The notes below the pieces were generated by a model that made no database searches, was not told where the DNA came from, and was given only the letters and a program-made list of their open reading frames with translations. 64,000 nt of DNA from UBA4479 sp963974935 (GTDB taxonomy: Bacteria > Pseudomonadota > Alphaproteobacteria > Rhodospirillales > Casp-alpha2). Position numbers and translations under genes: made by a program. The stretch spans positions 118,633 to 182,632 of the forward strand of contig CAXBEV010000006.1 of NCBI GenBank assembly GCA_963974935.1, given 5' to 3'. This document shows positions 33,374-42,693 of the stretch, in pieces. Numbering within the stretch: the stretch's first letter is position 1; the number at the start of each line of letters is the position of its first letter.

Positions 33374-35479
33374 TCAGTTACCAAATAGGGATTTCAAACC
33401 CTTGGTAACGTCTTCAACCGGATTGCTGCTTTCGGTCGGCTGTTGGGCAGGCGCGCTGCCGTCGCCCGAGCTTCCGGAAGTACCGCTATCGACACTTTCC
33501 ATCTTACCGGGGATGACCGTTTTACCAGCCAACGCCGGCGTGCAGTAATCGGTGGTATCGATGGCATTCACAGCCCGATTCACAACGCTTTCCGCCAACA
33601 AAGACAGCCCCATCGTCGCAAAAGCCGCTGCCCCTTTGGCGACCGTCGTCGCCGCGTTGCCGACAAGCGCTGCTTTATCGAGCGCCCATTCCGGCTTTAA
33701 GAATGTGCCCGTGATCGCAATCGGTACGATGGCGGCACTGGCAAGGCTGGTTTGTTTCGCACGTGGGTCGACCACAAGGTTGAGTTTTTCTTCACGCAGA
33801 TCAACGACGCCGACACCAATCGCCGACAAGCTGCCGGTTTCAAACACGATCGCCTTGGCGCTGGCGATACCTTCCTTGATGTCGAAGTTTACGACACCGC
33901 ATTTCAAGGTTTTATCGTCCTTAGAGTTAAAGCCCGGCAATACCGACATCACATCCGAGGACGCGAAGTTCAGCACACCGCTATCGATCTTACCGTTTTC
34001 AGTTTTCACGAACAGGACACCGTTCAAAGATGCCATCAATGCGCGCACGGAAACGCCTGCCCCGTTGACGTCAACGTTTGCATCCAGTTTACCCTGCGCG
34101 ATATCCGTCATGCCTTGCTGCTTCAACAACTCACCGTAATCTAAGCCAACCGCGCTGAGCTTAGCCACCAACTGCGGCACGGACACAGCGCCGTTCAGCC
34201 CGACCTTGCCGCCGATCTTAGTGCCGGCAACGGTCGCCGCCAGCGGATCAACTTGCAAGTTGCCGTCTTTCAGCGACAAGCGCACCGAAAGATCGTCAAT
34301 CTGATTGCCGCGCACGATGATCTTCTTACCATCAAAGCCGAGCTTGGCGTTGACCGCCTTCAACCCGTCCAACGGCAGCGGATCTTTCGGGAACACCCGG
34401 CCATCGGCTGGTGCCGATGCTTTTACAGATGAGTCTGACTCGCCAGGCGGCAGGATTTCGTCGAGGTCGATCAAGTTCGACGTCAGCGACGCATCAATGC
34501 TCGGCTTTGCCCCGCCGAGCGAGACCGTGATGTTGCCTGCCAAATCGGTTTTGCCAAGCGTCAGCGTCATGCCGCCCAAGGTTGCGGTTTTCCCATCAAA
34601 GGCGACTTTGGATTTGAGGTCGAGTTTATCCGCACCCATCGCCGGCACGTCTTTGACAGCCGGAACTAATCTTGCCGCTTGGGCAAGAGTTTGCTTGATC
34701 GATGCAATGCCGACCTCTAGATCGCCATTGACGCTGATGGCGCCACCGGGCGTACCCAGTGTGCCTTTGTACGACGTGACCACACCAAGCGCTGCTGCTT
34801 TGAGATCCACCGGATATACACCTTCAGGGTCGGTCATCTGCGCGATTGAGCCCAACGTGCCTTCCAGCGTAAAAATGTTTTCGTTCAAGCTGCCTGTAGC
34901 AGCGACTTTAACCGGCGCCGACGCTGAGCCCGCAGCAGCAGTGAACTCATCTAAGGCAACCCGGTACTCTTCACCCGTCACACCGTCTTTATAGGTAACG
35001 TTAATGTCCCGCATCACGACCTTGTCGACCGAGGGCAGCGTGGTTGCACTGCCTTCACTCTCGGCCGGTTTATCTTCGGCCTTGGCACCCATTTCCCAGT
35101 TACCGACCCCGTTTTTATCGGTCTCGGCTAACAGGTCCACACCCTCGACCAACAGACGATTGACGACAACTTGGCCCGACAACAACGGCAGCAGCGACAC
35201 TTCAGCAGCGAAGCGCTTTATCGTCACCATGTCGGGACGCGAGCCCCAAGTAGCGTTGGAAAATGAAACACCATCGACGGCAATCGCCGGCGTCAACGAG
35301 ATTTCCAGGTTCAGGTCGCCGGCGATCACAAGATCGCGCCCGGTCGCCTTTTTGGCTTCTTCCGCAATCAGGCCTTTATACTGATTGAAATCCATCTGCG
35401 ATAAAATCGCGATTCCGGCAACACCGGCCGCCACAATGACGACAACCAGCGCACCAAAAATTTTGAGCCACTTATTCAT
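33374..35479 (-). CDS. AsmA family protein
   Basis: 701 residues. One N-terminal membrane anchor (about 7-28), then the AsmA start MDFNQYKGLIAEEAKKATGRDLVI and long beta-rich repeats. The C-terminal AsmA_2 region has FASSDVMSVLPGFNSKDDKTLKCGVV. A Ser/Gly/Pro-rich tail ends the protein. Related proteins help envelope lipid transport and outer-membrane homeostasis in the periplasm. The ATG overlaps the HAD gene stop (ATGA), so they are coupled. Confidence 0.9.
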   Translation of the reverse strand: MNKWLKIFGALVVVIVAAGVAGIAILSQMDFNQYKGLIAEEAKKATGRDLVIAGDLNLEISLTPAIAVDGVSFSNATWGSRPDMVTIKRFAAEVSLLPLLSGQVVVNRLLVEGVDLLAETDKNGVGNWEMGAKAEDKPAESEGSATTLPSVDKVVMRDINVTYKDGVTGEEYRVALDEFTAAAGSASAPVKVAATGSLNENIFTLEGTLGSIAQMTDPEGVYPVDLKAAALGVVTSYKGTLGTPGGAISVNGDLEVGIASIKQTLAQAARLVPAVKDVPAMGADKLDLKSKVAFDGKTATLGGMTLTLGKTDLAGNITVSLGGAKPSIDASLTSNLIDLDEILPPGESDSSVKASAPADGRVFPKDPLPLDGLKAVNAKLGFDGKKIIVRGNQIDDLSVRLSLKDGNLQVDPLAATVAGTKIGGKVGLNGAVSVPQLVAKLSAVGLDYGELLKQQGMTDIAQGKLDANVDVNGAGVSVRALMASLNGVLFVKTENGKIDSGVLNFASSDVMSVLPGFNSKDDKTLKCGVVNFDIKEGIASAKAIVFETGSLSAIGVGVVDLREEKLNLVVDPRAKQTSLASAAIVPIAITGTFLKPEWALDKAALVGNAATTVAKGAAAFATMGLSLLAESVVNRAVNAIDTTDYCTPALAGKTVIPGKMESVDSGTSGSSGDGSAPAQQPTESSNPVEDVTKGLKSLFGN

Positions 35480-36177
35480 GAGGTGATCTCCTCTGAGATT
35501 CGGATGATTGGACCGATTTCGGCCATACTATTCAAGACGGCTTGCGCACCCGCGCACCGTAATTCCTCAGGCTCGTGATAGCCCCAACTGACACCATAGC
35601 CGCGCACGTTTGCAGCGCAGGCCATCGCAATATCGAATGTCGTATCACCGATCATAATGGTATCGGCGGCCGCAACCCCTGTTTCATTCATGGCGCGTAA
35701 CAGCATATCAGGGTCCGGCTTGCCGCGCGCAATATCTGCGGTCTGCAACGTCACGAAGCGATCACCAATGCCGTGCTTATCGAGCGTCGCCTCAAGACCG
35801 CGCATGGACTTGCCGGTGGCAACCCCCATTAGACACCCCGCATTATCGAGCTTATCCAGAATATCCAAAACCCCCTCAAAAAGCGGCTCTTCCATGTCTT
35901 TATCGTGCCGAACCCGTTGCCATGCAGTCGAATATGCTTCGACCATCTGCTCAATCGGCGCGGCGGCGTCGTCTGCTAACACGGCAATCGCTTCTGCCAG
36001 CGGCAAACCGATCACCCGGCGCACATGCCCAAGCGGCGGTGGCGTAAGTTCTACAGCTGAAAAAGCACGGTCCATACAAGCGGTAATTGCGTGCTGGCTA
36101 TCCACCAACGTGCCGTCACAATCAAACACAACAAGTTTTATCGGCAACGACATAGTTGCGGGCAAAGTGAACTCCAT
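35476..36177 (-). CDS. HAD family phosphatase (phosphoglycolate phosphatase-like)
   Basis: 233 residues. HAD motif I VVFDCDGTLVDS, motif II/III region GVATGKSMRG and GKPDP, motif IV MIGDTTFDIAMACAA are all present. Substrate not known; Gph-like. ATG 36177 has GGAA 9 nt ahead; ATG 36153 would give the more usual start SLPIKLVVFD. Commonly follows an RluC-type gene in alphaproteobacteria; here about 5.5 kb of other genes separate the two. Confidence 0.9.
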   Translation of the reverse strand: MEFTLPATMSLPIKLVVFDCDGTLVDSQHAITACMDRAFSAVELTPPPLGHVRRVIGLPLAEAIAVLADDAAAPIEQMVEAYSTAWQRVRHDKDMEEPLFEGVLDILDKLDNAGCLMGVATGKSMRGLEATLDKHGIGDRFVTLQTADIARGKPDPDMLLRAMNETGVAAADTIMIGDTTFDIAMACAANVRGYGVSWGYHEPEELRCAGAQAVLNSMAEIGPIIRISEEITS

Positions 36178-36536
36178 AGCGGTATATTCCGCTGATTTAT
36201 GATTATCGTTACCTTACTCGTCGCAGGCCAAAATCACAACGCGTGATAGCGGTAATTACCTGGGGAATATTTCGCAGTAAGCCTTGATTATTGGCGCTTA
36301 ACAACGGCACAATATGTCTCGAAAAGAAAAAGGAACGTGGAAGGCTGCTTTAAAACCTTCATGACGCGTCCATCGGGAGGGCTATCTGTTCAGAATTCAA
36401 ACTGAGCATCTGCGCGTTGCACGGCGGCAAACAAGATCACACCAGATCATTCATTTGGTCGGATTAACGTCCACGCCCACCAGATGCTTTTTAAACTTAC
36501 TTTCATCCTACGACACAACAACATTGGGGACTAATC
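36178..36536. other. Gene-free gap before the OmpA-like lipoprotein
   Basis: A 359-bp non-coding stretch between divergent genes, AT-richer than average. A weak TTGATT (36284) and CACAAT (36308) pair, 18 nt apart, could be the lipoprotein promoter with a leader of about 220 nt. No ORF, RNA gene or repeat was recognised. Confidence 0.45.
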
Positions 36537-37388
36537 ATGAAATTCCTTAAATTCGCCATGGCTATTGCACTTCTGCCGTTGCTGGCAGCCTGTGCCGCCG
36601 GGCCAAACACCGACGCTACCATGAAAATGGCTAACAAAGGCAGCGCCTTCGACAAGGCCCTGCAGGCTGAATATGTCGTCCTCGCAGTTGCCGAAGCTAA
36701 AGAGTGGGACACCGAAGACGCTAACTATTTCAACAACAAAGCCATCACCGCCGCAAACGGTGAAGACGTTCAGCCGCAAGCAGTTGATGAGCGGACCATC
36801 GTTGGCGACGTGAAGTGGGAACTCGAAGCCGCACGCCAGGCGCTCCGCGCCGAACTTTTAGGCGGCAGCAAGGAATGGGCACCGGCTGAATCGGCACGTG
36901 CTCAAGCCATGTTCGATTGCTGGCTCCAGGAAGAAGAAGACGGCCCGAAGAAAGATGCCGACGCTTGCAAAGCAGCTTTTAACGAAGCCTTGAACAAAAT
37001 CCCGGGTATGCGTCCGGCGATGATGATGAAAGCTATGCCGAAAGCGACCAAAATGCCTGGTCCGTTCGTCGTGTATTTCGACTTCGACAGCTTTGATCTT
37101 TCCGCGACTGGCGAAGCCGTTGTCAAAGAGGCCGCTGAAGCCGCTCAGGCAGCAGGCGCATCGAAAGTCATCGTGACCGGTCACACCGACAAAGCCGGTA
37201 GCGACGAATACAATGCAGGCCTGTCGCGTGCACGTGCCGCCAGCATCGGCAACCAACTGATGCTGAACGGTGTCGCACGCGACATGGTTGAGCGTTCGGC
37301 CGCCGGTGAGTCCTTCCCGGAAAAAGCAACGGCTGACGGCATGAAAGAGCCGCTTAACCGTCGTGTTGTGATCTCGCTCACGCGCTGA
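36537..37388 (+). CDS. OmpA family outer-membrane lipoprotein
   Basis: 283 residues. Lipoprotein signal with lipobox LLAAC, so Cys19 is the lipidated residue. The N-terminal ~155 residues are helical and not recognised. The C-terminal OmpA/Pal domain runs from VVYFDFDSFDLSATGEAV to NRRVVISLTR, with VTGHTDKAGSDEYNAGLSRARA binding peptidoglycan. It links the outer membrane to the cell wall. GGGGA lies 6 nt before the ATG, and a strong terminator follows. Confidence 0.9.
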   Translation: MKFLKFAMAIALLPLLAACAAGPNTDATMKMANKGSAFDKALQAEYVVLAVAEAKEWDTEDANYFNNKAITAANGEDVQPQAVDERTIVGDVKWELEAARQALRAELLGGSKEWAPAESARAQAMFDCWLQEEEDGPKKDADACKAAFNEALNKIPGMRPAMMMKAMPKATKMPGPFVVYFDFDSFDLSATGEAVVKEAAEAAQAAGASKVIVTGHTDKAGSDEYNAGLSRARAASIGNQLMLNGVARDMVERSAAGESFPEKATADGMKEPLNRRVVISLTR

Positions 37389-37411
37389 TCCACGAACGCA
37401 TTACGAAACAA

Positions 37412-37445
37412 GACGCCGGGCCCTTGCGGGTCCGGCGTTTTTCTT
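37412..37445 (+). terminator. Rho-independent terminator of the OmpA-like gene
   Basis: An 11-bp stem ACGCCGGGCCC/GGGTCCGGCGT (one G-U pair) with a TTGC loop, followed by TTTTTCTTT, 24 nt after the stop codon. Confidence 0.9.
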
Positions 37446-37590
37446 TGTGCGATGAAACGATGGTCGGCAAGCAAAAGCCGACGATGACCCCGACGACACC
37501 GGCAAAGACCACCACCGCCTACGCCTTTGGGTCGGCCTAAAGCGGACTTTCAGCGGTTGCGGGATCCAACACCGTGTCGTCTTTAGCTCA
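37437..37590 (-). pseudogene. Possible remnant of a small membrane protein
   Basis: On the minus strand one frame reads KDDTVLDPATAESPL, TAG, ADPKA, TAG, then the hydrophobic stretch AVVVFAGVVGVIVGFCLPTIVSS. The protein-like composition on both sides of the two amber codons suggests a decayed one-helix protein. It lies in the 354-bp gap between the OmpA-like gene and the small secreted protein. Apart from the terminator nothing else is recognised there. Weak evidence. Confidence 0.22.
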
Positions 37591-37742
37591 ATTTTCATAT
37601 AGGAAGTGCACCGCTCAGTTAAACGGCTGTCTCTGGTCACATCGGAACGCGACACAATTAAAAAAAAGGTCGACATATGTCACCACATGGCAGCCCTCCG
37701 GGGAAGTGTGAGCGTCTCGGGAAATACCCGGGGGCGATGGAG

Positions 37743-38132
37743 TTAATTGCAGCGAATCCGCGCGTCATAGCCGGCTTCACGCTCGTACCACGACGGGCGC
37801 AGGACCAACCCGAATTCACCTTGCCCGACTTTCTTGGCTGGCAGTCGGAACGTTGCCTTTTGACCCGCCTTCATCCGTATAGAACGACGAACGATCTGCA
37901 TGTCGTCGTCAATACGCACGATTTCAATACTTGCGAGCTTCGTCCAATCGTCGCCCTTATTGACAAGGGTAAACGTTGGGTTTTCACCGCTGCATTCATA
38001 CGTCACCTTGATGGAAATGGGATCACCGTCCCCGATGCTCGCAAGTTCGACATAAACACGCTCAGCAAACGCAGGGCTTGCGACGAACAGTATTGCGGCA
38101 GCAGCAGAGAGAACTTTCCAACGAGCGAACAT
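37743..38132 (-). CDS. Small secreted protein of unknown function
   Basis: 129 residues from ATG 38132. Signal peptide MFARWKVLSAAAAILFVASP with an AFA cleavage site, leaving a mature chain of about 106 residues with two Cys (YECSG and the C-terminal RCN) that could pair. The beta-rich pattern resembles periplasmic domains, but no family is recognised. An overlapping plus-strand frame lacks such a signal. The frame is open to a TTG at 38147. Confidence 0.65.
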   Translation of the reverse strand: MFARWKVLSAAAAILFVASPAFAERVYVELASIGDGDPISIKVTYECSGENPTFTLVNKGDDWTKLASIEIVRIDDDMQIVRRSIRMKAGQKATFRLPAKKVGQGEFGLVLRPSWYEREAGYDARIRCN

Positions 38133-38239
38133 AATTGACACATCCAAGTAGCTACAGAATCGATGTGCAAACCGTATGCTCCGAACCTGATAGTTACCTG
38201 ACGTAAAGAAAACTGCGTTGAGGTCAGCTTGGCGTGCTT

Positions 38240-39715
38240 TTAATCTCGCACGCCTTTCAGCACACGCTCATCAAGCGTTGGGAACTTGATGGAAAAGGTC
38301 GCGCCCCCCCCCGGCGTGTCCGAGATATCGATCTCGGCGCCATGCGCGTCGGCGATCGCCTTGACGATGCTCAGGCCAAGCCCTGCTCCTGCCCCCCGGC
38401 GATCGTTCTGCGCAAACCGTTCAAACAAGATGCCACGCTGATCTTGAGGAATGCCACGACCTTGATCAATAATACGCACGATCATCGGGTCGCGCTCAAT
38501 GACGATGCGGACTGTCGATCCACGTGACGAATACTTAACCGCGTTCTCGATTAAATTACGCATCGCGTGCTCAAGCGCACCGGCGTCGCCACGGACCCAT
38601 ATTTCTCCGCTGTCCCCATCTAATTCGAGCATGCGGTCTTCTTTGAGCGCCATCGGCACCAACGCCGATATGACATCCACCACAATCGTGTGCAGATCAA
38701 CGTACACATTTTGCGGCAACACTAAATATTCATAGCGCGTGAGTGTTAAAAGCTGTTCAACCATGCGCGCCAGCACATCGACCTCGTGTTTCAATGACTT
38801 CACTTCCGGCGTCTTGCCGAGATTATCCAGATTTGCACGCAGCACTGCCAAAGGAGTACGCAGTTTGTGCGCAACGTTCGCAGAAAACTCTCGATGATGC
38901 CGCGCGCTTGTCTGCAAGGCTTCCATGGCGCGCTTCAGATCGGAGATGTCGTGCGACATCATCACGGTGCCGCCGTCAGGCAGCCTTTCTTCATCAACGT
39001 ACAGCCAGCGACCGCCACTCAACATTTGCTCATAAGGGCCGCTGACAGCACGCCGACGCTGCAACCGATCCTTAATCCATTGTTCGCCGTTCTCTAAGGC
39101 ATCCGGATACCGCCCGGCCTCAAGCTCTTTCCGTAACAGCGCTTCAAAATCCGCACCCGGGCGCGACGCCTCTTCAAACTCCCGATTGAAGTCCCGGAAA
39201 CGCGCATTCGAAATAACCAATTTATCGTTTTCGTCATAGAGTGCGAAATAGCCGGACAAGACCTCAATCGCATCGGCCAGGCGGCTATTTGCGCGTTCAA
39301 CACGGACCAATTCCGTTACGTCTTTGGCGATCCCGGTCGCACCCAAAAAGTCACCGCTTTCATGATCAAAGCGCGGCAAAGCGGAAACCGCGAAATGACG
39401 CGCCTTGCCGTCATGCCCTTCGGCTTCAAAATACACATCGCGGAATGGGCGTTGATGATTTGGTGCCGACACGGGTTGGCCATCTTGAACAAACCGCCCG
39501 ATCTGATCCAGACGCTGCCCTGTAACTTGGACCGGATGAATGCCGAGGCGGTCGATCATGCGCTCAGAAACGTACGTCAGTGCGCCATCGGAATCAGTCT
39601 CCCAGACCCAGTCCGAGATCAGTCGCGTCATATCTTCGAGCCGACGAAATGCCTCTGTCGCTCGCTCGTTTTGAGAGCCGGCGATTGAAGGCCAGTTTCT
39701 CGGCTTACGCTGCAT
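38240..39715 (-). CDS. PAS-containing sensor histidine kinase (soluble)
   Basis: 491 residues, no membrane segment. Two PAS domains (about 27-135 and 148-255) precede a HisKA domain with EFSANVAHKLRTPLAVL and an ATPase domain with NLIENAVKYSS, DQGRGIP and GAGLGLSIVKAIA. The start overlaps the DUF2336 stop by 11 nt. It most likely phosphorylates the OmpR-type regulator at 40847-41530 in response to a cytoplasmic signal. Confidence 0.9.
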   Translation of the reverse strand: MQRKPRNWPSIAGSQNERATEAFRRLEDMTRLISDWVWETDSDGALTYVSERMIDRLGIHPVQVTGQRLDQIGRFVQDGQPVSAPNHQRPFRDVYFEAEGHDGKARHFAVSALPRFDHESGDFLGATGIAKDVTELVRVERANSRLADAIEVLSGYFALYDENDKLVISNARFRDFNREFEEASRPGADFEALLRKELEAGRYPDALENGEQWIKDRLQRRRAVSGPYEQMLSGGRWLYVDEERLPDGGTVMMSHDISDLKRAMEALQTSARHHREFSANVAHKLRTPLAVLRANLDNLGKTPEVKSLKHEVDVLARMVEQLLTLTRYEYLVLPQNVYVDLHTIVVDVISALVPMALKEDRMLELDGDSGEIWVRGDAGALEHAMRNLIENAVKYSSRGSTVRIVIERDPMIVRIIDQGRGIPQDQRGILFERFAQNDRRGAGAGLGLSIVKAIADAHGAEIDISDTPGGGATFSIKFPTLDERVLKGVRD

Positions 39716-40850
39716 TGTAGTCCTTCAAGCGAACCTCAAGCTCGCGCAATGCGCCCAGATAATCAGAACCCCGATGCCACATTTTCAAAACTTCGATAGC
39801 AGCCTTACGCGGCGTGTGCTGATAAAATAAACGCAACGTCGGCAAATCCGATTGGATGTCTTCTATGTTCCCGGCCTTCGCCAGATGAGCAAGTTCAAAG
39901 AGTTTCAGAAACTCGTCCTCTGACATCCCGATCGCGCGACACGCAATAGCAATTCCTTCGCCGCCCGGCTCGAAAAGCAGGCGTTGAATGAGATGCTCCC
40001 GAAGCTTCGACACCTTCGCGAATAAAGCAATAAATAAAGACACTTCCCCCTCACTCAAGGCAGACAACAACATCTCAACGTTGACCAACCCCTCGTCTTT
40101 AAGCGAGTCGGCGAGCGTGGAGACTTTGCTTTTCTTGGGCCTGGTGGTGGCCGAAATTTCTTCCGTCGTAACCTGCTCTAAAAGTTCGTCAACGATCGCT
40201 TGGTCTAAATTAAAAGATTCGATGATGTGCTGACGAAGGGCCGCCGTGACCCACAAAAACATCCGCTTTGCCAAAGCCGGATCAAGCTCTTCTCGATGCA
40301 AAATCGGCTCTTGAAAACTGTCGACACGTTTCGACTGCTCAACCAAATATTCCATGGCGTTCGCAGATATTTTTGCGTTCGGGTTTTTCAAGAGTGAGAT
40401 GATGACCGGCTCGTGGCCACTTTCCACCAACGCATCGGATACTTTTTCCGAAACCGACTTGCGCACGGTAATTGCCAGCATGTGTTCTTCGGTGCGGTGC
40501 TGGATGACTTCAATGAGGTCTGCATCGCGCAGTAAGCCGGACTTCGACAACATGGGATACGCAACACTAATCTGATCGTTCGCCAGCGTGATTGCAAGAT
40601 CACGCGGTACATCCGCCATCATGGCCAAGCGGCCTGCAACGGATTGACGCACCGACACTTCAATTTCTTTGATGATCGATTGAAGAATGCCGTACATCAG
40701 CGCCCGCTGATGATCGCTCAGCACCCCAGTCGACTCGTCAAACAGATCGATCACAATTTGCGACAGACGCGTACGGCTCTCGGCTGACTTTTGACGTGCC
40801 AGTTTCATCAAGTATTCAGCGTCGAAATCAGCGTGTCCTTCTTCAGTCAT
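39705..40850 (-). CDS. DUF2336 domain protein
   Basis: 381 residues, all-helical HEAT-like pattern with the DUF2336 features LSDHQRALMYGILQSIIKEI and DVPRDLAITLANDQISVAYP. No enzymatic motif, signal or membrane segment. Wedged between a response regulator (ATGA overlap) and its kinase (11-nt overlap), so it is likely a third component or adaptor. Function unknown in the family at large. Confidence 0.85.
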   Translation of the reverse strand: MTEEGHADFDAEYLMKLARQKSAESRTRLSQIVIDLFDESTGVLSDHQRALMYGILQSIIKEIEVSVRQSVAGRLAMMADVPRDLAITLANDQISVAYPMLSKSGLLRDADLIEVIQHRTEEHMLAITVRKSVSEKVSDALVESGHEPVIISLLKNPNAKISANAMEYLVEQSKRVDSFQEPILHREELDPALAKRMFLWVTAALRQHIIESFNLDQAIVDELLEQVTTEEISATTRPKKSKVSTLADSLKDEGLVNVEMLLSALSEGEVSLFIALFAKVSKLREHLIQRLLFEPGGEGIAIACRAIGMSEDEFLKLFELAHLAKAGNIEDIQSDLPTLRLFYQHTPRKAAIEVLKMWHRGSDYLGALRELEVRLKDYNAA

Positions 40851-41530
40851 GATGGACCATCTTCTCCCGATAAAAGGTACCCAACACCCCGGATCGTGTG
40901 CACGCTGACGTCTGCGCCAGCACCGATCAGGCGTTTACGTAACCGTGACACATGAACTTCAACCGAATTTGATGATACTTCCTCGTCGAATCCGTAAATC
41001 TTATCCTCAAGCACGTCTTTCGGCACAACCCGGCCCTTGCGGCGCAAAAGCTGCTCCAGCACCTCCATTTCGCGTCTGGAAATCGATACGGTTTTTTCAT
41101 TGATTCGAACTTCGCGCGCGGTGGTATCGAATTCGATATTGCCTTCTTGCAGCACCGTACCCAGCACGCCACCAGGCCGGCGCAACAACGCCCGCACCCT
41201 GGCCACCAGTTCTTCCATAGCGAATGGCTTGAGCATGTAATCATCGGCGCCGGCGTTCAGGCCTTTGACACGATCTTCCACCGCATCACGTGCGGTTAAG
41301 ATCAGCACCGGCGTCACATCGCCGTCGTCACGCCATTTTTTTAAGACATCCAGACCATCTTGGTCGGGTAAACCAAGATCAAGCACGACGGCATCGTAAT
41401 CAACGGTGCCCATCGCCGCATCACCGTCACCGGCACAATTCACGGAATCAACCGTGAAGCCACCTTTCTCAAGGCCTTCCTTCACAAATAACGCAAAGCG
41501 TTCGTGATCTTCTACCAACAATAGGCGCAA
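40847..41530 (-). CDS. OmpR-family response regulator
   Basis: 227 residues. Receiver domain with LLLVEDHERF, phospho-acceptor Asp in VVLDLGLPDQDG and TARDAVEDRVKGLNAGADDYMLKPF, then an OmpR winged-helix domain ending VHTIRGVGYLL. The start is TTG at 41530 with AAGGGGG just ahead; no ATG fits. First gene of the RR/DUF2336/kinase trio. Confidence 0.92.
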   Translation of the reverse strand: MRLLLVEDHERFALFVKEGLEKGGFTVDSVNCAGDGDAAMGTVDYDAVVLDLGLPDQDGLDVLKKWRDDGDVTPVLILTARDAVEDRVKGLNAGADDYMLKPFAMEELVARVRALLRRPGGVLGTVLQEGNIEFDTTAREVRINEKTVSISRREMEVLEQLLRRKGRVVPKDVLEDKIYGFDEEVSSNSVEVHVSRLRKRLIGAGADVSVHTIRGVGYLLSGEDGPS

Positions 41531-41676
41531 TTCGCCCCCTTATCCGGTCAGAATATATAAAACCGTTCCATGGCTAACATCGTCAACCACATTCAAAAAA
41601 CCGCGCGCATCCATAGACTTACACAGTTTATATGACGAATCTACACGTTTGCGCTCATCCGGCAAGCGACTGTACG

Positions 41677-42693
41677 TTAAAGATCAATGGGCTCAGCTTG
41701 CTCATCGGATTGATGAAATCCCAAGTGCTGGAAGGTATCCAACATATGCACGGGCAACGGCGCAGTAATATCAACGCTACCGCCACTGGGCAATGGGACA
41801 CGCAACATACGCGCGTGTAAATGCAACTTTCGCTGAATGCCGTGGTCATAGAGCCCGGCCTCGCGCGGTCCATATTTACCGTCGCCCAAAATCGGGGTAC
41901 CGATCAACTGACAATGCACGCGTAATTGATGCGTCCGCCCGGTCAGCGGCTCCAATTCCAGCCAAGCAGCCTCTTTACCTGCGCGGTCAATGATACGCAT
42001 CCCGGTCTTGGCCGGCTTGCCGTTACTGTGGTCGACCTGCACCAGATCACCACGATCCCCTGCGCGCTTCGCCAAAGGCGCATCAATCATACCCTCGGCC
42101 CGGTCCGGCACGCCGATCACAACGGCCCAATATATCTTACGGGTTTCGCGCAGTTGAAACGATTTTCCAAGTGCGGCCGCTGCGACCCGAGACCGCGCCA
42201 ACAGCAACACACCGCTGGTGTCGCGGTCTAAGCGATGCACCAAACGCGGGCGTTCCTTGGCCCCGAACTTCAAGCGATCCAACGCGCCGTCGATATGCGT
42301 GACGGTCTTAGAACCACCCTGCACCGCCAGCCCGTGCGGCTTATCCAGCGCAATGATGTCGTCATCTTGATAGAGAATTCTGTCTTTGAGATCATCACCA
42401 AGGCTTGCCGCCTTCGCCATGTCCATCCGACCACCAATCGCACCGCTGCGACCACTGCCGCCCTCACCTTTTGCCGTCTCGTCGACATCAATGTTCGGTG
42501 GAATGCGCACTTCTTGGCCTTCCGAGACCCGGTCGCCGGCTTTCGCCCGCGCCCCGTCCAAGCGCACTTGGCCGGTCCGCAAAAGCTTTTGCAGCTTACC
42601 TTGCTTGAGGTTGGGATAACGGCTCCGCAGCCAACGGTCCAGCCGTTGCCCGCCTTCGCCCGCGCCCACGGTAATCATACGCACCCCGCTCAT
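41677..42693 (-). CDS. RluC/RluD-family 23S rRNA pseudouridine synthase
   Basis: 338 residues from ATG 42693, which overlaps the crcB stop (ATGA). N-terminal S4 domain (QRLDRWLRSRYPNLKQGKL) then catalytic domain with Asp in LVHRLDRDTSGVLLLARS and the end GRTHQLRVHCQLIGTPILGD. Converts uridines in 23S rRNA; RluC is the most likely subtype. Confidence 0.92.
   Translation of the reverse strand: MSGVRMITVGAGEGGQRLDRWLRSRYPNLKQGKLQKLLRTGQVRLDGARAKAGDRVSEGQEVRIPPNIDVDETAKGEGGSGRSGAIGGRMDMAKAASLGDDLKDRILYQDDDIIALDKPHGLAVQGGSKTVTHIDGALDRLKFGAKERPRLVHRLDRDTSGVLLLARSRVAAAALGKSFQLRETRKIYWAVVIGVPDRAEGMIDAPLAKRAGDRGDLVQVDHSNGKPAKTGMRIIDRAGKEAAWLELEPLTGRTHQLRVHCQLIGTPILGDGKYGPREAGLYDHGIQRKLHLHARMLRVPLPSGGSVDITAPLPVHMLDTFQHLGFHQSDEQAEPIDL

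Noticed and set aside
37677..38138. Plus-strand ORF of 153 codons opposite the small secreted protein
   Set aside because: The minus-strand frame has a clean signal peptide and protein-like mature region; the plus frame has neither and no family resemblance.
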